A DNA stretch of 64,000 nucleotides from positions 12,964,001-13,028,000 of the forward strand of contig CM032800.1 of NCBI GenBank assembly GCA_019155185.1, given 5' to 3'. The notes under the pieces are model-generated. The model ran no database searches and had not been told where the DNA came from. It saw only the letters and a program-made list of their open reading frames with translations. A program made the translations under genes and the position numbers. The DNA is from Beaufortia kweichowensis. Its lineage: Eukaryota > Chordata > Actinopteri > Cypriniformes > Gastromyzontidae. Shown in pieces: positions 25,890-38,233 of this stretch (positions are counted from its first letter, which is position 1; each line of letters opens with the position of its first letter).

Positions 25890-28119
25890 AATGTTTTTGT
25901 ATCATCTCACAAAAGTATTTATAAAACAAATAAGGGGAAGTCTTGTGCAGGCAAAAGGTCAAAAACAGCAGGAAACCAGAAAGAAGTTATTAAGGGACTA
26001 TATTAGGACTTTAATAACAAAACAGTTGCTCAGGGTTAAATAGTTTATTTATTTATTATTATTATTATTTTGTATTAACAAATAAACATTAAAATAAATT
26101 AAATAAATATTTTATTTTTTATGTTAATAATACAAATTGACCTTTGAAAGATTGTAGATGATTGTTTTTGCACCAACCGTCATATAAATATGTACTTTAA
26201 AATAAGGCCAGCAATCATTTATATATTAAACTTGCATGTTACATAGTGGTTAGGTTACATGAAAAGTTAAAACTGCATTAAAGGCATATTTTAATATCGA
26301 CACATTATGGAGTTTGTAACTAAGTAATTGTATTTGCTATTTTGCTTATATGGAAGTAATGCTGTAATTCTTTTGCCTCATGTACGTGTTTCTTACTCCT
26401 ATGTGAAGCCAGCAGACAGACAGACGCCAGGCTGTGCCCATAAGGGGCAGGCATGCAGAGCACTCATTGATTGAATACAGGCTTTGACCAGCCCTTGTAT
26501 GGTGCTGGATATGATAAAAGTCAATTACACACCGTGTTGACTATAAATGATGTGCTAATGGTACAAGCTAAATTGCACTGAGAGTTGGATAGTTTGACTG
26601 GCCCAGCGATGGGTTTTTAATTAGATTTAATCCTTATTCTCTGCCGCAAGACACACGGAAATGACTGAGGATGTCATGTGTTGTCAGGCTCTGAAGTCTT
26701 TGAGTAATCACTTTATTTAAGCTAATTGTTCATGTGTAACGTCTCTGTCCTGCAGAGGAGTAAATGTGGTTTCGTGTGACCAAGTAACTGCCAGACTATT
26801 GATCATTTATGATCGGTAATACATTTACAAACCAACGATTATTCACAAATACAAGTAGGTGACTGCTGTTTAGAGGCCAATTTTACACCAAGATGATTCC
26901 CTGAAGGAAAGAAAGTGACTTAAGCAGTAAACTTGTCAGCAATAATCTTCAGCTCAAGACAATTCCTTTATAAATCTTTCCACTTACATTGTTCAGCATG
27001 GTCACATTTTTTCATATATTTAACAAAAAAAGATAAATTAGACATGATAGATTAGACATGAGAGCATATTTAGTATTTTAACAGTATTACTTTTTAATTG
27101 TAAAAACTAATGACTGCAGATGTAGATTTTCTGCAAATGTATTTTTAAAGTCTTTAGAGTAGTAAAATGTAACAGTTAACAGTAAAATGTTTTAACAATT
27201 ATTAAATTGTAATTTTTTATTGTAATATAAATTAACTGGTTGTAAGTCAAAACCAGAATTGAATAGAACTGCATCAGCCTGATCACGTTAGGTTACACCA
27301 GCAGGACTGGTTTTGTTTTAACATTGATGGTTTTGAATCATTGATTTTAGTGTCCTTCTTACATAATTACTGTAACTGTAACATGCTGTACTATAACCGC
27401 TTCCTCGCATATTTTCAATTAGTATTCAGTTGACCTGCTTTAATAGTAGATTAATAGAAGCTTGTTTCATAATTTTAAAAGGTGAGACTTTATAAAATAT
27501 AGTCTAAATATATACCGTACCATGTTTACAAAAACACCTTTAATGCCATCTAGTGGTTATATGTAATTCAAACATACAGTCAAAGTGAAAATGCTTATAT
27601 TTTGCATTTTTTCAATTTAAAAGTCTTTTTATTTAATGAATTTTTAATGTAAAATATATTACCAAAATAACATTCATTCCTACTAATGTCCTCCTTTTGC
27701 TTTAATTGCAGCATTTTTCTGAGCTCTCATGATCTCTAAATGTTATTGTATTTAGTTTTGCTTTTCTTTCATCTATACTACAATTTTTTTATTATTATCA
27801 TTACCACTATTGTTTTTTCTTGGCCACTAGTAAACTACACACTTTACATATGACTTTAACCTAGATAATATTTTACCACTTATCAAACAATCTTTTTTTG
27901 TACATTTCGATTTATATCGATATTTCGATATTTCTTAGTGTATATTCTGTATTATATTTCTTAGTGTATATATAAGGTAAGGGTCCACAACGCCTCCAAT
28001 GACCCAAGCACAACAACAGTATAACTATTTCTCTAAATAGTTGTATGTCGCAGATATCACCACTAGAGAGAGTAATTGCAATCAGAAAGCATGCAGCCAT
28101 ACTGGTGTAGTATGATGTT

Positions 28120-30322
28120 TCAGTGCTGGTTGTTTAATCCAACCAGCCGAGCGCTCTTCTCCCACAGCCTTCTTGCCACGGCATCATCTTTACCTTCTGG
28201 AGCAGGATCTTTTTCAGCACAATCACTGTGATACATATACACAGCCAAACCAACATTCAGCTTCTTTAAATTAGTCTTTTTATTTAAACACCAACAACTA
28301 CAACAATTTGCGAGTTGTGTAGTGGCCAGTGCCAATTTAGAGATTTACCTGAAATAGCAGCCAGACTTCCTTTCCAAGCCCTCTGTGACAGCACAGTAGA
28401 CAGAAGTCTGTGCACCCTGCCAGGCAGTTTTCATCAGCAGCATGCTGGGCAGAGACAGTACGGTCTTCAACATGGGGTACCATGACTCGATATGACGACT
28501 CAGGCCTGTTCGAATCACTCCTGGATGCAAACTGTACGACGAGACTCCAGTACCTATGAAACATGCTAAATGTTATATGTATAAACTAGTCTTACATTTG
28601 ATTACAAGGTCAAATTCAATGGTTACCTTTCATCCTCCTTGCAAGTTCTCTGGAGAAAAGCACATTGGCCAGCTTACTCTGTTTATAGCTGACCAAAGGA
28701 CTATAATGCCTTTTGTCAAAAAACAGATCATCAAATTCAATCTTTCCTGTGGGAAAATATTAACAACTGTCATTGAACAACAAATCTGTACAAGCATAGT
28801 CAAAGAGATTCAGATTTTCTGGAACTTTGTTGTCATTAGATTATGCATTACAACATCGCTGTATCTATACACCAAAAGATTAGACTATATTTTTGGCATC
28901 CTGACATTAAATCAAAAGGAGATTACCTCCAACATGTGCGATGCTGGACACATTCACGACACGGCTGGGGGCGGATCTTTTGAGCGTTCCTAATAGCAGA
29001 TTGGTCAGAAAAAAGTGGCCCAAGTGATTTACAGCAAATTGTGTCTCAAAGCCATCCTCTGTGATCCATTTGGGACACATCATCACACCTGTTAGAAAGA
29101 AAGACTTTAGGATTGTCTCAGCTGCATTTTAATCTTACAGCGGGTTCATGTCATTTACTAGTTGTCAGTGACTTGCCTGCATTGTTGATGAGCACGTCAA
29201 GTCGCTCTTCTGTGGCAATAAACTCTTCGGCAAATTCTCGAACAGAGTAAAGAGAGGCCAGATTCAAGTGTCTGATGACGACATTACCATTTCCTGTTGA
29301 GCGACGAATAGACTCTGCAGCTTTCTCAGCACGAGTGAAATCACGGCACGCCATCACCACCCGTGCACCTATTAGTACACCCAAGCACATGTACAGTCGC
29401 ACAGTATAGCATTCGTAAAGTGCCTAAATAATGTGGGATACCTCTCTGAGCCATTTCTCTTGCAGTTTCCTTGCCAATCCCAGTATTAGCACCAGTGATG
29501 ACAACTGTCTTTCCATCCAAACGAGCACGGCTTTTGCATACTCCACCTGCTATCCATTTTCGCAGCAGAATAAAGCCTGTATGGGAGATACAAATAAAGC
29601 TACATAAATCATTCTTAATTGAATGTTTCAGAGTTTCAGCTTCACTTGGGATCCTGAAAATCTGTGACATCATATTTGTATACTGTGCTGGCATATTGGT
29701 GTATAGGCTGGATAATAAATACATATAAACATTCATATACAGTACCAGTCAAAAGATATAATGAGTCTTGATCTTAAAAAAATAATAATCTAAAGGTGTA
29801 TATTTTAATGTTTAAAATTACATTTGAGGATAAAATTATAATTATGCCAATAAATTATTTTGTTTCATTAGAAAATTAAAATTTTATTGATCACTTGGAG
29901 CAAATAATGAATAAAGAGTCCAGCATAGATAGAAATTCCTTTAGTGCTGTTTTAAAAGCTTCCCAGCTTAAGACTTCAAGAATGATAAAATGTCAATAGT
30001 ATGATTTTACAAATTCTAGACAAAGGGTGACAAAGATGCTAAAATATAACATAGTGTTCATTTATTTTGGATGCTTTTAGTCACAACATAATTCCCACAG
30101 TTCAATTGTGTTATTTTATGGTTTTGATGAGTTTACTACTATTCTAAAATGTGGGAAAATAAAAAAAATACAATGACGTGTTTTGGCAAGCTTTTGTACA
30201 TGCTGTACATGAATATTGTAAATAACAGTCATGTCAAACAATAAACGTCACTTACAGACTGCCGCCAGCGCAATGACAGCGCCATACGTCACTCGATCGG
30301 ATGTGATAACTTGATCCACCAT
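28120..30322 (-). CDS. Retinol dehydrogenase-like short-chain dehydrogenase/reductase (RDH11/12/13 group)
   Basis: Seven exons: 30256-30322, 29442-29576, 29177-29368, 28927-29088, 28627-28746, 28349-28553 and 28120-28225. The phases join to 328 aa. The N-terminus has a hydrophobic segment (about residues 13-27, YGAVIALAAVCFILL) that probably anchors it to a membrane. The NAD(P)-binding motif TGANTGIG is at 50-57, NNAG at 129-132, the catalytic Ser near 180 and the catalytic YKQSK at 206-210. The C-terminus (PAPEG...ARRLWEKSARLVGL) is closest in my memory to RDH13, but RDH11/12-like fish genes are also plausible, so no symbol is given. Known members reduce retinaldehyde or other aldehydes with NADPH. 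The donor after exon 3 is GC (GCAG|GCAAGT), a known minor class. Intron 1 is largely a Tc1/mariner-like repeat. The gene is divergent from pogz across the inserted transposon. Confidence 0.92.
29740..30200 (+). repeat. Tc1/mariner-like dispersed repeat in SDR intron 1
   Basis: It begins with AGTACCAGTCAAAAGAT. It continues into a segment (GTTATTTTATGGTTTTGATGAG, ACTATTCTAAAATGTGGGAAAAT) that resembles the distal half of the well-known teleost element with ACTACCAGTCAAAAGTTTGG termini. The right terminus itself is eroded. No open frame. Confidence 0.55.
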
Positions 30323-31168
30323 CTCTTATCTAGCAGTATCCAAAATGAAGAATAAATCGTGTGGATGTCACATTGTGTGCTCTCTGTTCAGAATCGGTCT
30401 ATATTTAGGACTTAAGCAACGTAATTACAACAGCTTAGAGCCTTCTGTACTCTGCCCACTATCTTCCTCAAGTCTTTCATACATTTAAAGAAGAGCAGAT
30501 TTCATTATGAACTCTACAATATAATACTACATATATTTATTTAAATGATGTCTTTAGTAATATTTAGAGCTGACATTACAATATGTCATTAGGTCTGGTT
30601 AGGAAAATGGGTATAATACAAGTATTGCAGCAAATACTTTGGCACAAGTAGGCAACAACAAATGCAGTAGTAGGTCCCACCCACCCGAAGTAGAGCATGG
30701 CAGAAGTGCGCGTACACGCGGGTCCACGCGAACATATTCCTGCAACTACATGATCCAATGTTTTATCTGTGCTTTGTGTATGCATGGAGCTTATACTTTC
30801 ATATGCAAGATATTGAAGACATTTTTTGTGATAAATAATATTATACGAGGAATTGACTTAGTAAAAGAGCATTGTGTAATGTCTTTACAGTTTATCTGTA
30901 AAGCACTAGCATGTGTTGAATAAAATCCCAACACTATCTGCGCTGCACTATTGTTATACTGTAAATGGAAAATGTCGTCGTTGCAAGGAAGGAAGCCATT
31001 TTCTTGTTCCAGTAACCACTCCTCTTTATTTCTGAGAATACAGCGAACCAGAGGTCCCAATTCAAAACCGGATATTACGTTTTTCGCGTATCAACCAATG
31101 AGAGGCACAGAACGATGTGAACGTCTGCCCATTTAGCGCACTTATTTGTCTCGTATGTGACGTGCCGG
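30323..31168. promoter_or_regulatory. Upstream region of the SDR gene, left of the 9.1-kb insertion
   Basis: No exon is supported. The segment at about 30960-31140 is richer in CpG and contains CCAATGAG, a CCAAT-box-like motif in plus orientation. With 40301-41124, it would have formed one divergent intergenic region of about 1.7 kb before the transposon inserted. The promoter assignment is inferred from position only. Confidence 0.4.
31165..31168. other. Candidate target-site duplication, left (CCGG)
   Basis: CCGG directly precedes the left terminal repeat, and the same four bases follow the right terminus at 40301-40304. CCGG is its own reverse complement, so a duplication of CG only, or a longer terminal repeat, gives the same sequence and cannot be excluded. 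Confidence 0.55.
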
Positions 31169-31219
31169 TGTGGTGACCAATTTGTTCCCCCCGAACAATT
31201 TGTTCCCCCTAGGACCCCG
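31169..31219 (+). repeat. Left terminal inverted repeat of the 9.1-kb element
   Basis: 51 bases identical to the reverse complement of 40250-40300. It contains an internal direct repeat: GACCAATTTGTTCCCCC, then GAACAATTTGTTCCCCC, then TAGGACCCCG. A shortened version of this core recurs in every unit of the internal array. Confidence 0.95.
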
Positions 31220-33477
31220 CGTGATTTGATTGGCTGATTTCACCCACGTGATTCCTCTAACGGATACTCCTTTAAGCGCCTGAATACAACTCCTATAAAA
31301 TCACGTTATGATTTATGTCGTTTAAACTGTGCTAAAATGACCGTTAATGTCTTTTTAATGAAATGATTCATACACTAGTATTTAACTGATGCTATGGGCA
31401 GTGAAATCAAACAAATCTCGTTCTTACTGTTTTACGTTAGCTTTGGTGTGGTAGCATAGCATACGGCTACTTGGCTCAAGCTAGCTTAGTTTATACGCCA
31501 GTTAAGGCTCGCCATACATTCATAACAAATAAATGATTTGTTTCAGTTAATAATAACTACGTTCTGTTCTTCTTTTTATTATTATAGTTGTTGTTTGAAT
31601 TTGTATTTATTTTACAAATAAAAGAGCTGTGAAAGCAAGTTACAACATTCCTGATCTTCAATTTTGTTTCGTCTTTATTATTTAAGAATAGTTTGTTTAG
31701 TGATCTTTTATTATGCAATATATAGGCATTTAATAATAGTTAAGACTAACAGTATATTATGTTAAATTGTTTACTATTATTACCAAGAGGTCAATAATCT
31801 TTTTTTTGTACACTTATTATAAGGATGTAACATAACATAAATATCATCATTAACACGATACAATACAGTTGTAAAAAGTATGTAAATAGTAAACAGCATT
31901 TATTGCATACATACAATAGTGATTACAATTCAATAAAAGTTTATTTCAATTTTTTACAGAGAAAAATGGTACAAAATATACAGTTCAAACAAGTAAATAG
32001 TTAAAAGGTAAGAAAAAAAATCCCTGTTTAAAAAACAATAGAAAAAATTACAGAATTTGTTATTGTTTTAATGGTTAATGTCTGATTGTTTTAATGTTTT
32101 TTGTAATGTTATGTGGTTTTCATGTTCTGTAATGGTTTCTGTTTTTTTTTAATCTGGGAGAATTTACATAACCCTAAACTAATCTAATGTCAGCAGTCTC
32201 CTAGTGAGCACTCCAACACGGTGACTGTGGCAAGAAACCCAAACTCCATTAATAAATATATATATATGGAGAAAAAAACCTTGGGAGAACCCAGGCTCAC
32301 TTGGAGGGTCATTTTCTCCTCTGACACTTACAGCTGCAATCAGTACTTTTGATAGAAGGTGTATTATTTAATAAAAGTTTATTTAAACTTGAAATAAACC
32401 TTTATTGAATAATACACTTTAGCATCAGTAAATGTAATGTAAATTTATTATTTACAGTAATGTACTAAATTTACCAAATTCAAGCTGTGTAGATTTTATT
32501 ATTTGTCATATAATTAATTTGTTTGTGTTTACAGTTAGTGTGGTCCATATCATACAACAAAGGAATGTTGTGTGGATGACAATAAGGTGTAGTGTAGCTG
32601 AGTGCAGCTATAACTTTAAACTGCTGACATAGCCATTTAATAAAAAAACTAAGTAGCATAAATAGCATTAATGTAGTAATTAGCAGTCCTTTGTTCTCTT
32701 GGGCAGTGATGTTGGGAACAGTTCATCTCTCTTGATAGGTCTCCCGGGCACAGCTGGTCTCTTTTTGAACTTGTGGCAGGACAGACCTTATGTGTAAAAA
32801 AAATATTTATGTTTAGGGACTGTAATCATGACTAACTTTCTGATATGTACAGTAACATCACTTACTGCTTGACTGTATTTGTTTTTCTATAAGACATTGT
32901 CGACCTCATGGCGTAAATGGTCAGAAGAATTCATCATATTTCAGCTGATGTCACAGTTGCTCAGCAGTTAGCCCCCAAACACAAAAAAGGTATAATTAGC
33001 ACAACTCATCATGGGTTTTCTTAATAAATATCATTATGCCTGATAAACCTTAAAATTTGTAATATTATTATTAAGTATAACTTAATATCACAACGTTTAC
33101 ACCAAAGAATTTCTGTACCTTGGCTGGAGTGGTTATTCTGGAAGACCTTCATGGTGGAAGTGGCTCACACTCATCATATTTCAGCTCACAGTTGCTCAGC
33201 GGAAAAAAAAGAGAAAAAGGTTTTATTAGTTCTTAATAAATATGCAATCTAAGCAATCTTAAACGTTGTAATGTTATAATTAAGTACCTGTGTAATTAAA
33301 TTTTAATTAATATCAGCTTTGTGTACCTTGTTCGGATTTGGTATTATGTATAGAATATAAGAATAATTAAGGTCTTATGCAGGTTCTTAATAATAACATT
33401 TATGTGGATGTAAATTTGACACATGCTACATTACCTAAACATTGCATTCCAGGCACAATCCTTCAGGACAGTAACGA
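31220..33477. other. Left interior of the 9.1-kb element
   Basis: AT-rich sequence with little coding signal. At about 32205-32330 there is a segment (CTCCAACACGGTGACTGTGG, CTTGGGAGAACCCAGGCTC) resembling a dispersed fish repeat, probably nested. A minus-strand frame at 32688-32785 ends in a basic tail (KFKKRPAVPGRPIKRDELFP, then a stop a few residues on) after a plausible splice acceptor. It could be an alternative last exon of the peptidase gene, but I could not join it convincingly. Confidence 0.45.
32929..33300. repeat. Diverged tandem duplication inside the 9.1-kb element
   Basis: The block TCATCATATTTCAGCT...CACAGTTGCTCAGC, followed by TTCTTAATAAATAT, occurs at about 32934-33030 and again at about 33172-33243. 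The spacing is about 240 bases, with indels between copies. Confidence 0.6.
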
Positions 33478-35940
33478 CTACCCGATTTTGATTATGCATT
33501 CCACGAGGTATGACAGCTCAGCCCAAAACTTACTGAAACCTTCCGTTCTTCTCAGTATCAGTAAGCTGATCTGTTTGGCAACAACAAAAAATAAATTACT
33601 TTTGTCATATTTATAAAATTTTAAATATTTATATATTTATAAAAGTAATACATTTTTAAAATAAATTCACCTCAGGGATCAGTTCATTAAAACCACCTGC
33701 ATGTTTTTCAAGCATGTGTTCCTTCCTGCCCCAAACAGAACACTGCAAATCTTTTCTACGACCTCCTCCATATGTGATGACAATACAGGATGAAATGTTT
33801 TGGGTACTGTCATGGCCTTTTCCGGTCTTCGATTGCCACCATTTGTCCCACGTTGATTGTAGCCTTCCTCCTTGGATCCTGTTTACGATGTCCTGAAAAA
33901 GTTATTAGTATCACAAATTAGGTATTTATATTTTTCATTCTTTATTTATCATATAAACTTACTGATATAAATATACTGATATATATTAACACACCTGTAT
34001 TTCAGATTCACTGACAAGAGAGGCAATACCTCTCCTTTTCAGCTCCTCCAATGTCCTGTAGTTAGAAAATTATAAATGAATGGCATGTTTCTTGTGTTGG
34101 CTTTTCAAGATGCTTATAATAATGACAACACAGATTTGTGACATAGGCCTACCTCTTGTACGTCATATGTTTAACTGCATATGCTGACAGAGATGATGCG
34201 TGATATTTACGCAGGTGCCACAGATCATCTGCCAGCAATACCTCTGATTTGAGTGAGGTCCATTTCTCCCTCACTTCCATTTCTGCCATCTAATGTAAAA
34301 TGTTATTTTAATCAATCATATTTAATACACATAATGAAAACTACAAACATACATTTTTGAACTTACTGTACAAATGCAAACTCCACAGTTGGAGGTGTCT
34401 GACTGCCCCCACTGTGCTGGGTATTCCACAGTCCACTTCTTGAGGTCCCATGTTTTTCTGAATGCATTGCTAAATAATAAATAATAATTTTAGAAAACCA
34501 TAGTAAAACAACCTATTATAATTTGGTTGAATGGATGAAATACCTTAAGATGGTCATGTCTTCCTCGGAAATGGACTTGTAATGGCCAAGAGAGTCATAC
34601 ACTCTAATCTGATTGGCCAAACCATCCAAGACCTAAAGAAATCAAACACAAAATGCTTGTATGTGTCACAAACACATGAAGGTATTAACCAGTTAGGAGC
34701 CAATTATGTCTTGTATGTTTCACACATACCCACAAAATAAAGTGGTTTCCTTTTTCTGGGCTGTCTCCACCAACAATCCTTGGAAGAAGAACCTTGTCAT
34801 TGTCATCAAGGTCCTGTACATTTGAAGGAAATATTTAGTACTGGGATTCTTTTTCCCTCACTTAGAAAACAAAATGTATAGAATTGTATTTACCTTCAGC
34901 CAGGATATTAACCTGTCCTCCACAACTTTCTCGCCAGCAAAAGATCGCCACCACAGGATGAATGTGTTCACCTGTAATGCTGTTCCACCATAGGCTTTGC
35001 AGAGCTGTGAAATCCTTGTGTCAATAATCTAAAAAAAAAGATAAAAGAAAAAAATACTTATTTTTATTTAATTCACTATCTTAGATACTATCTATAAAAT
35101 ATTTCTATAATGCTCCAGAGCTGTGATCATCTTGATTCCTTTGCACGTAAGCATTATCCTTCCACAGATATTAGGTTATTGGTTGTCTTCATAATAGGCT
35201 GTATCTGAACTTGAGAGCTGGCATCTCGAAGTATAAACAGAAGAGCAAATGGAGACTATTTAGCGTAGCTGCTGTTCATAATATTTCAGGCTAGGATAAT
35301 CAATTACCCTTATATACTGAAAATGCAAACACTATCCTAAATTAGTTTTTAGTTTAGAAGCCACATGCAAGAAGGACTTCCATGTCCTAGGAAGTACTAA
35401 AACAAATGAAGTGTGTTTCGATTAAATACACAGAAGACAATATAAACATTACACTATATAAGGTGTTGTGATGTCTTTACCAGATAAAATGAGATCAAAA
35501 CAAAATACTAACATCATCATTTAGCCATGGGAAACCTCTCTTGGGTGGACACAGTGACTTGAAATCTTCCAGTGTGGCGTGGCATCGGGAAAATTTCAGA
35601 ATCGGGCGCTTCTGGTCAGTCTCCTCGGTTAAAATTCTTGAAAACAATTCCTTGAAAAAAATTTTTTTTAGTAAATGTAGCTTTAGTAAATCATTAATGT
35701 GATTAATTGGACATTTTACCTCTTCCAGCTCCACGATCTTGAAATGATCCTTTGAAAATGGTATGATTTCTGTAAAAACATAAATGTGGCTCTTTCATAA
35801 ATGTTCAAAATGTTGTTTATGTGAGAAAAATAACACAAATGATTGATTAGATTTGTTTACTTTACTAAAAGTCAAAATGGACAAAGTGAACATCAAATGA
35901 CACTTACTTGACACCGTGTCATGCCTTTCCAAAGCTGTGT
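33478..35940 (-). CDS. Transposon-borne Ulp1/SENP-type (C48) cysteine peptidase, 5' end not found
   Basis: Eleven exons chain without a stop: 35908-35940, 35720-35769, 35513-35650, 34894-35028, 34730-34813, 34544-34632, 34367-34469, 34153-34289, 33995-34055, 33671-33892 and 33478-33570 (stop 33478-33480), about 380 codons. All have GT-AG sites with matching phase. The peptidase core shows the family's catalytic order: His in GNHFILW, Asp in VYDSLGHY, Gln in AQWGQ and Cys in SNCGV. A basic, Trp-containing region follows (RLQSTWDKWWQSK). Ulp1/SENP enzymes cleave SUMO or related ubiquitin-like tags; the substrate here is unknown. No start codon is assigned: upstream of 35940 the sequence runs toward the tandem array and any first exon is not recognisable. 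An open, well-spliced frame suggests the copy is young or was functional recently. Confidence 0.75.
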
Positions 35941-36049
35941 CTGTCTTTTATTTATAATAAAAAGGAAGGATCACTAGTGAAATACATTAAATCGTGAGTA
36001 CACAATCTTATTAACATCCGCAACAAAAGTGTGCCAACAAAAGCAAAAG

Positions 36050-38233
36050 CCAAACACACACGTCTTGTTGATAGAATGCATAATGAGTGTACACATGTGA
36101 CAAAGCTGCTCAGATATCTTAGTAAATCTGCTTGACCAATTTGTTCCCCCCTGTAGGGCCCCAAGATAGGGGACCGTAGCGATGCCCGTGCGCCGAACGC
36201 TCCCGAGACTCTTGTAACGCATAAAAGACAGATAGTATGGCGTTGAATAAATGTGTAAATATATTTGTGTATTTTTTAGATGTGTTTGGAAGCAGATACG
36301 ATGCTTGGCCAGGCTGCAATGGTAACCCTTCAGGTTATAAAAAAGAGTGGCGATCAATGAATTGAGCTGATTTACGTGGTAAATGTCCACATAATACATA
36401 TATTATAACCAAAACACACACGTCTTGTTGATAGAATGCATAATGAGTGTAAACATGTGACAAAGCTGCTCAGATATCTTAGTAAATCTGCTTGACCAAT
36501 TTGTTCCCCCTGTAGGACCCCAAGATATGGGGTCCAGTAGCGATGCCCGATGCGCCCGAACGCTCCCGAGACCCTTGTAACGCATAAAAGACAGATAGTA
36601 TGGCGTTGAATAAATGTGTAAATATATTTGTGTATTTTTTAGATGTGTTTGGGGAAGCAGATACGATGTGCTTTAAACTGGAGGCGGCTTGCAATGGTAA
36701 CCCCTTCAGGTTATAAAAAGAGTGGCGATCAATGAATTGAGCTGATTTACGTAGTAAATGTCCACATAATACATATATTATAACCAAAACACACACGCCT
36801 TGTTGATAGAATGCATAATGAGTGTAAACATGTGACAAAGCTGCTCAGATATCTTAGTAAATCTGTTTTGACCAATTTGTTCCCCCTGTAGGACCCCAAG
36901 ATAGGGGTCCAGAAGCGATCTCCGTCTATGCCTAACGCTTCTCGAACCCTTGTAACGCATAAAAAGACAGATAGTATGGCGTTGAATAAATGTGTAAATA
37001 TATTTGTGTATTTTTAGATGTGTTTGGAAGCAGATACCATGTGCTTTAACTCACGGGTGGCAAGGCGCTGCAATGGTAACCCTTCAGGTTATAAAAAGAG
37101 TGGCGATCAATGAATTGAGCTGATTTACGTGGTAAATGTCCACATAATACATATATTATAACCAAAACACACACGTCTTGTTGATAGAATGCATAATGAG
37201 TGTAAACATGTGACAAAGCTGCTCAGATATCTTAGTAAATCTGCTTGACCAATTTGTTCCCCTGTAGGACCCCAAGATAGGGTCCGTAGCGATGCCGCGT
37301 ATACGTGCGAACGCTCGAGACCCTTGTAACGCATAAAAGAAAGATAGTATGGCGTTGAATAAATGTGTAAATATATTTGTGTATTTTTTAGATGTGTTTG
37401 GAAGCAGATACGATGTGCTTTAACCCAGGCTATACCAGCGCAGAGGCGCTGCAATGGTAACCCTTTCAGGTTATAAAAAGAGTGGCGATCAATGAATTGA
37501 GCTGATTTACGTGGTAAATGTCCACATAATACATATATTATAACCAAAACACACACGTCTTGTTGATAGAATGCATAATGAGTGTAAACATGTGACAAAG
37601 CTGCTCAGATATCTTAGTAAATCTGCTTGACCAATTTGTTCCCCCTGTAGGACCCCAAGAAGCGTCTACCGTGCGCCAACGCTCCGAGACCTTGTAACGC
37701 ATAAAAGAAAGATAGTATGGCGTTGAATAAATGTGTAAATATATTTGTGTATTTTTAAATGTGTTTGGAAGCAGATCACGATGTGCTTTAACTCAAGGTA
37801 CAACGCAGAGCGCTGCAATGGTAACCCTTTCAGGTTATAAAAAAGAGTGGCGATCAATGAATTGAGCTGATTTACGTGGTAAATGTCCACATAATACATA
37901 TATTATAACCAAAACACACACGTCTTGTTGATAGAATGCATAATGAGTGTAAACATGTGACAAAGCTGCTCAGATATCTTAGTAAATCTGCTTGACCAAT
38001 TTGTTCCCCCCTGTAGGACCCCAAGATAGGGGTCCGTAGCGATGCCCGTGCGCCGAACGCTCCCGAGACCCCTGTAACGCATAAAAGACAGATAGTATGG
38101 CGTTGAATAAATGTGTAAATATATTTGTGTATTTTTTAGATGTGTGTTTGGAAGCAGATACGATGTGTGCTTTAACTCATGGGTACAGCACACGAGATAG
38201 CGCTGCAATGGTAACCCCTTCAGGTTATAAAAA
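36050..38233. repeat. Six-copy tandem array (about 360-380 bp units), each with a TIR-like core
   Basis: The core GACCAATTTGTTCCCC occurs at 36134, 36494, 36870, 37247, 37629 and 37994, i.e. at spacings of 360, 376, 377, 382 and 365. Each core is followed by CTGTAG(G)ACCCC and resembles the inner half of the element's terminal repeat. The shared unit also contains ACACACACGTCTTGTTGATA, GTAACGCATAAAAGA, GGCGTTGAATAAATGTG and GAATTGAGCTGATTTACG. Two short GC-rich stretches per unit (after the core, and before GCTGCAATGGTAACC) vary strongly in length and sequence. The minus-strand open frames across the units show no protein-like conservation. Confidence 0.95.

Larger units (their letters stand above)
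15951..28119. other. Intergenic region between the SDR gene 3' end and the plekho1 5' end
   Basis: About 12 kb with no exon chain I can support on either strand. The plekho1 promoter and 5' UTR must begin just above 15950. The sequence at about 16000-16300 is locally less AT-rich and contains CpG dinucleotides, consistent with that. The rest is AT-rich and holds a TTAA MITE (21945-22199), a foldback repeat (25556-25889) and a possible decayed MITE (about 19650-19955). A locally GC-richer island at about 24790-25380 is open in short frames on both strands but has no recognisable family, and could be conserved non-coding DNA. Confidence 0.65.

Noticed and set aside
28556..28993. 145-codon plus-strand open frame
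   Set aside because: It overlaps exons 4 and 5 of the SDR gene on the opposite strand and has no independent support.
35952..38208. Series of minus-strand open frames of 60-157 codons across the tandem array
   Set aside because: They are one repeat unit read several times. Frames shift freely between units and encode low-complexity hydrophobic text, with no sign of protein-level constraint.
36050..38233. CRISPR-like repeat-spacer array
   Set aside because: Units are 360-380 bp tandem repeats in a vertebrate genome, with no short repeat/spacer geometry.
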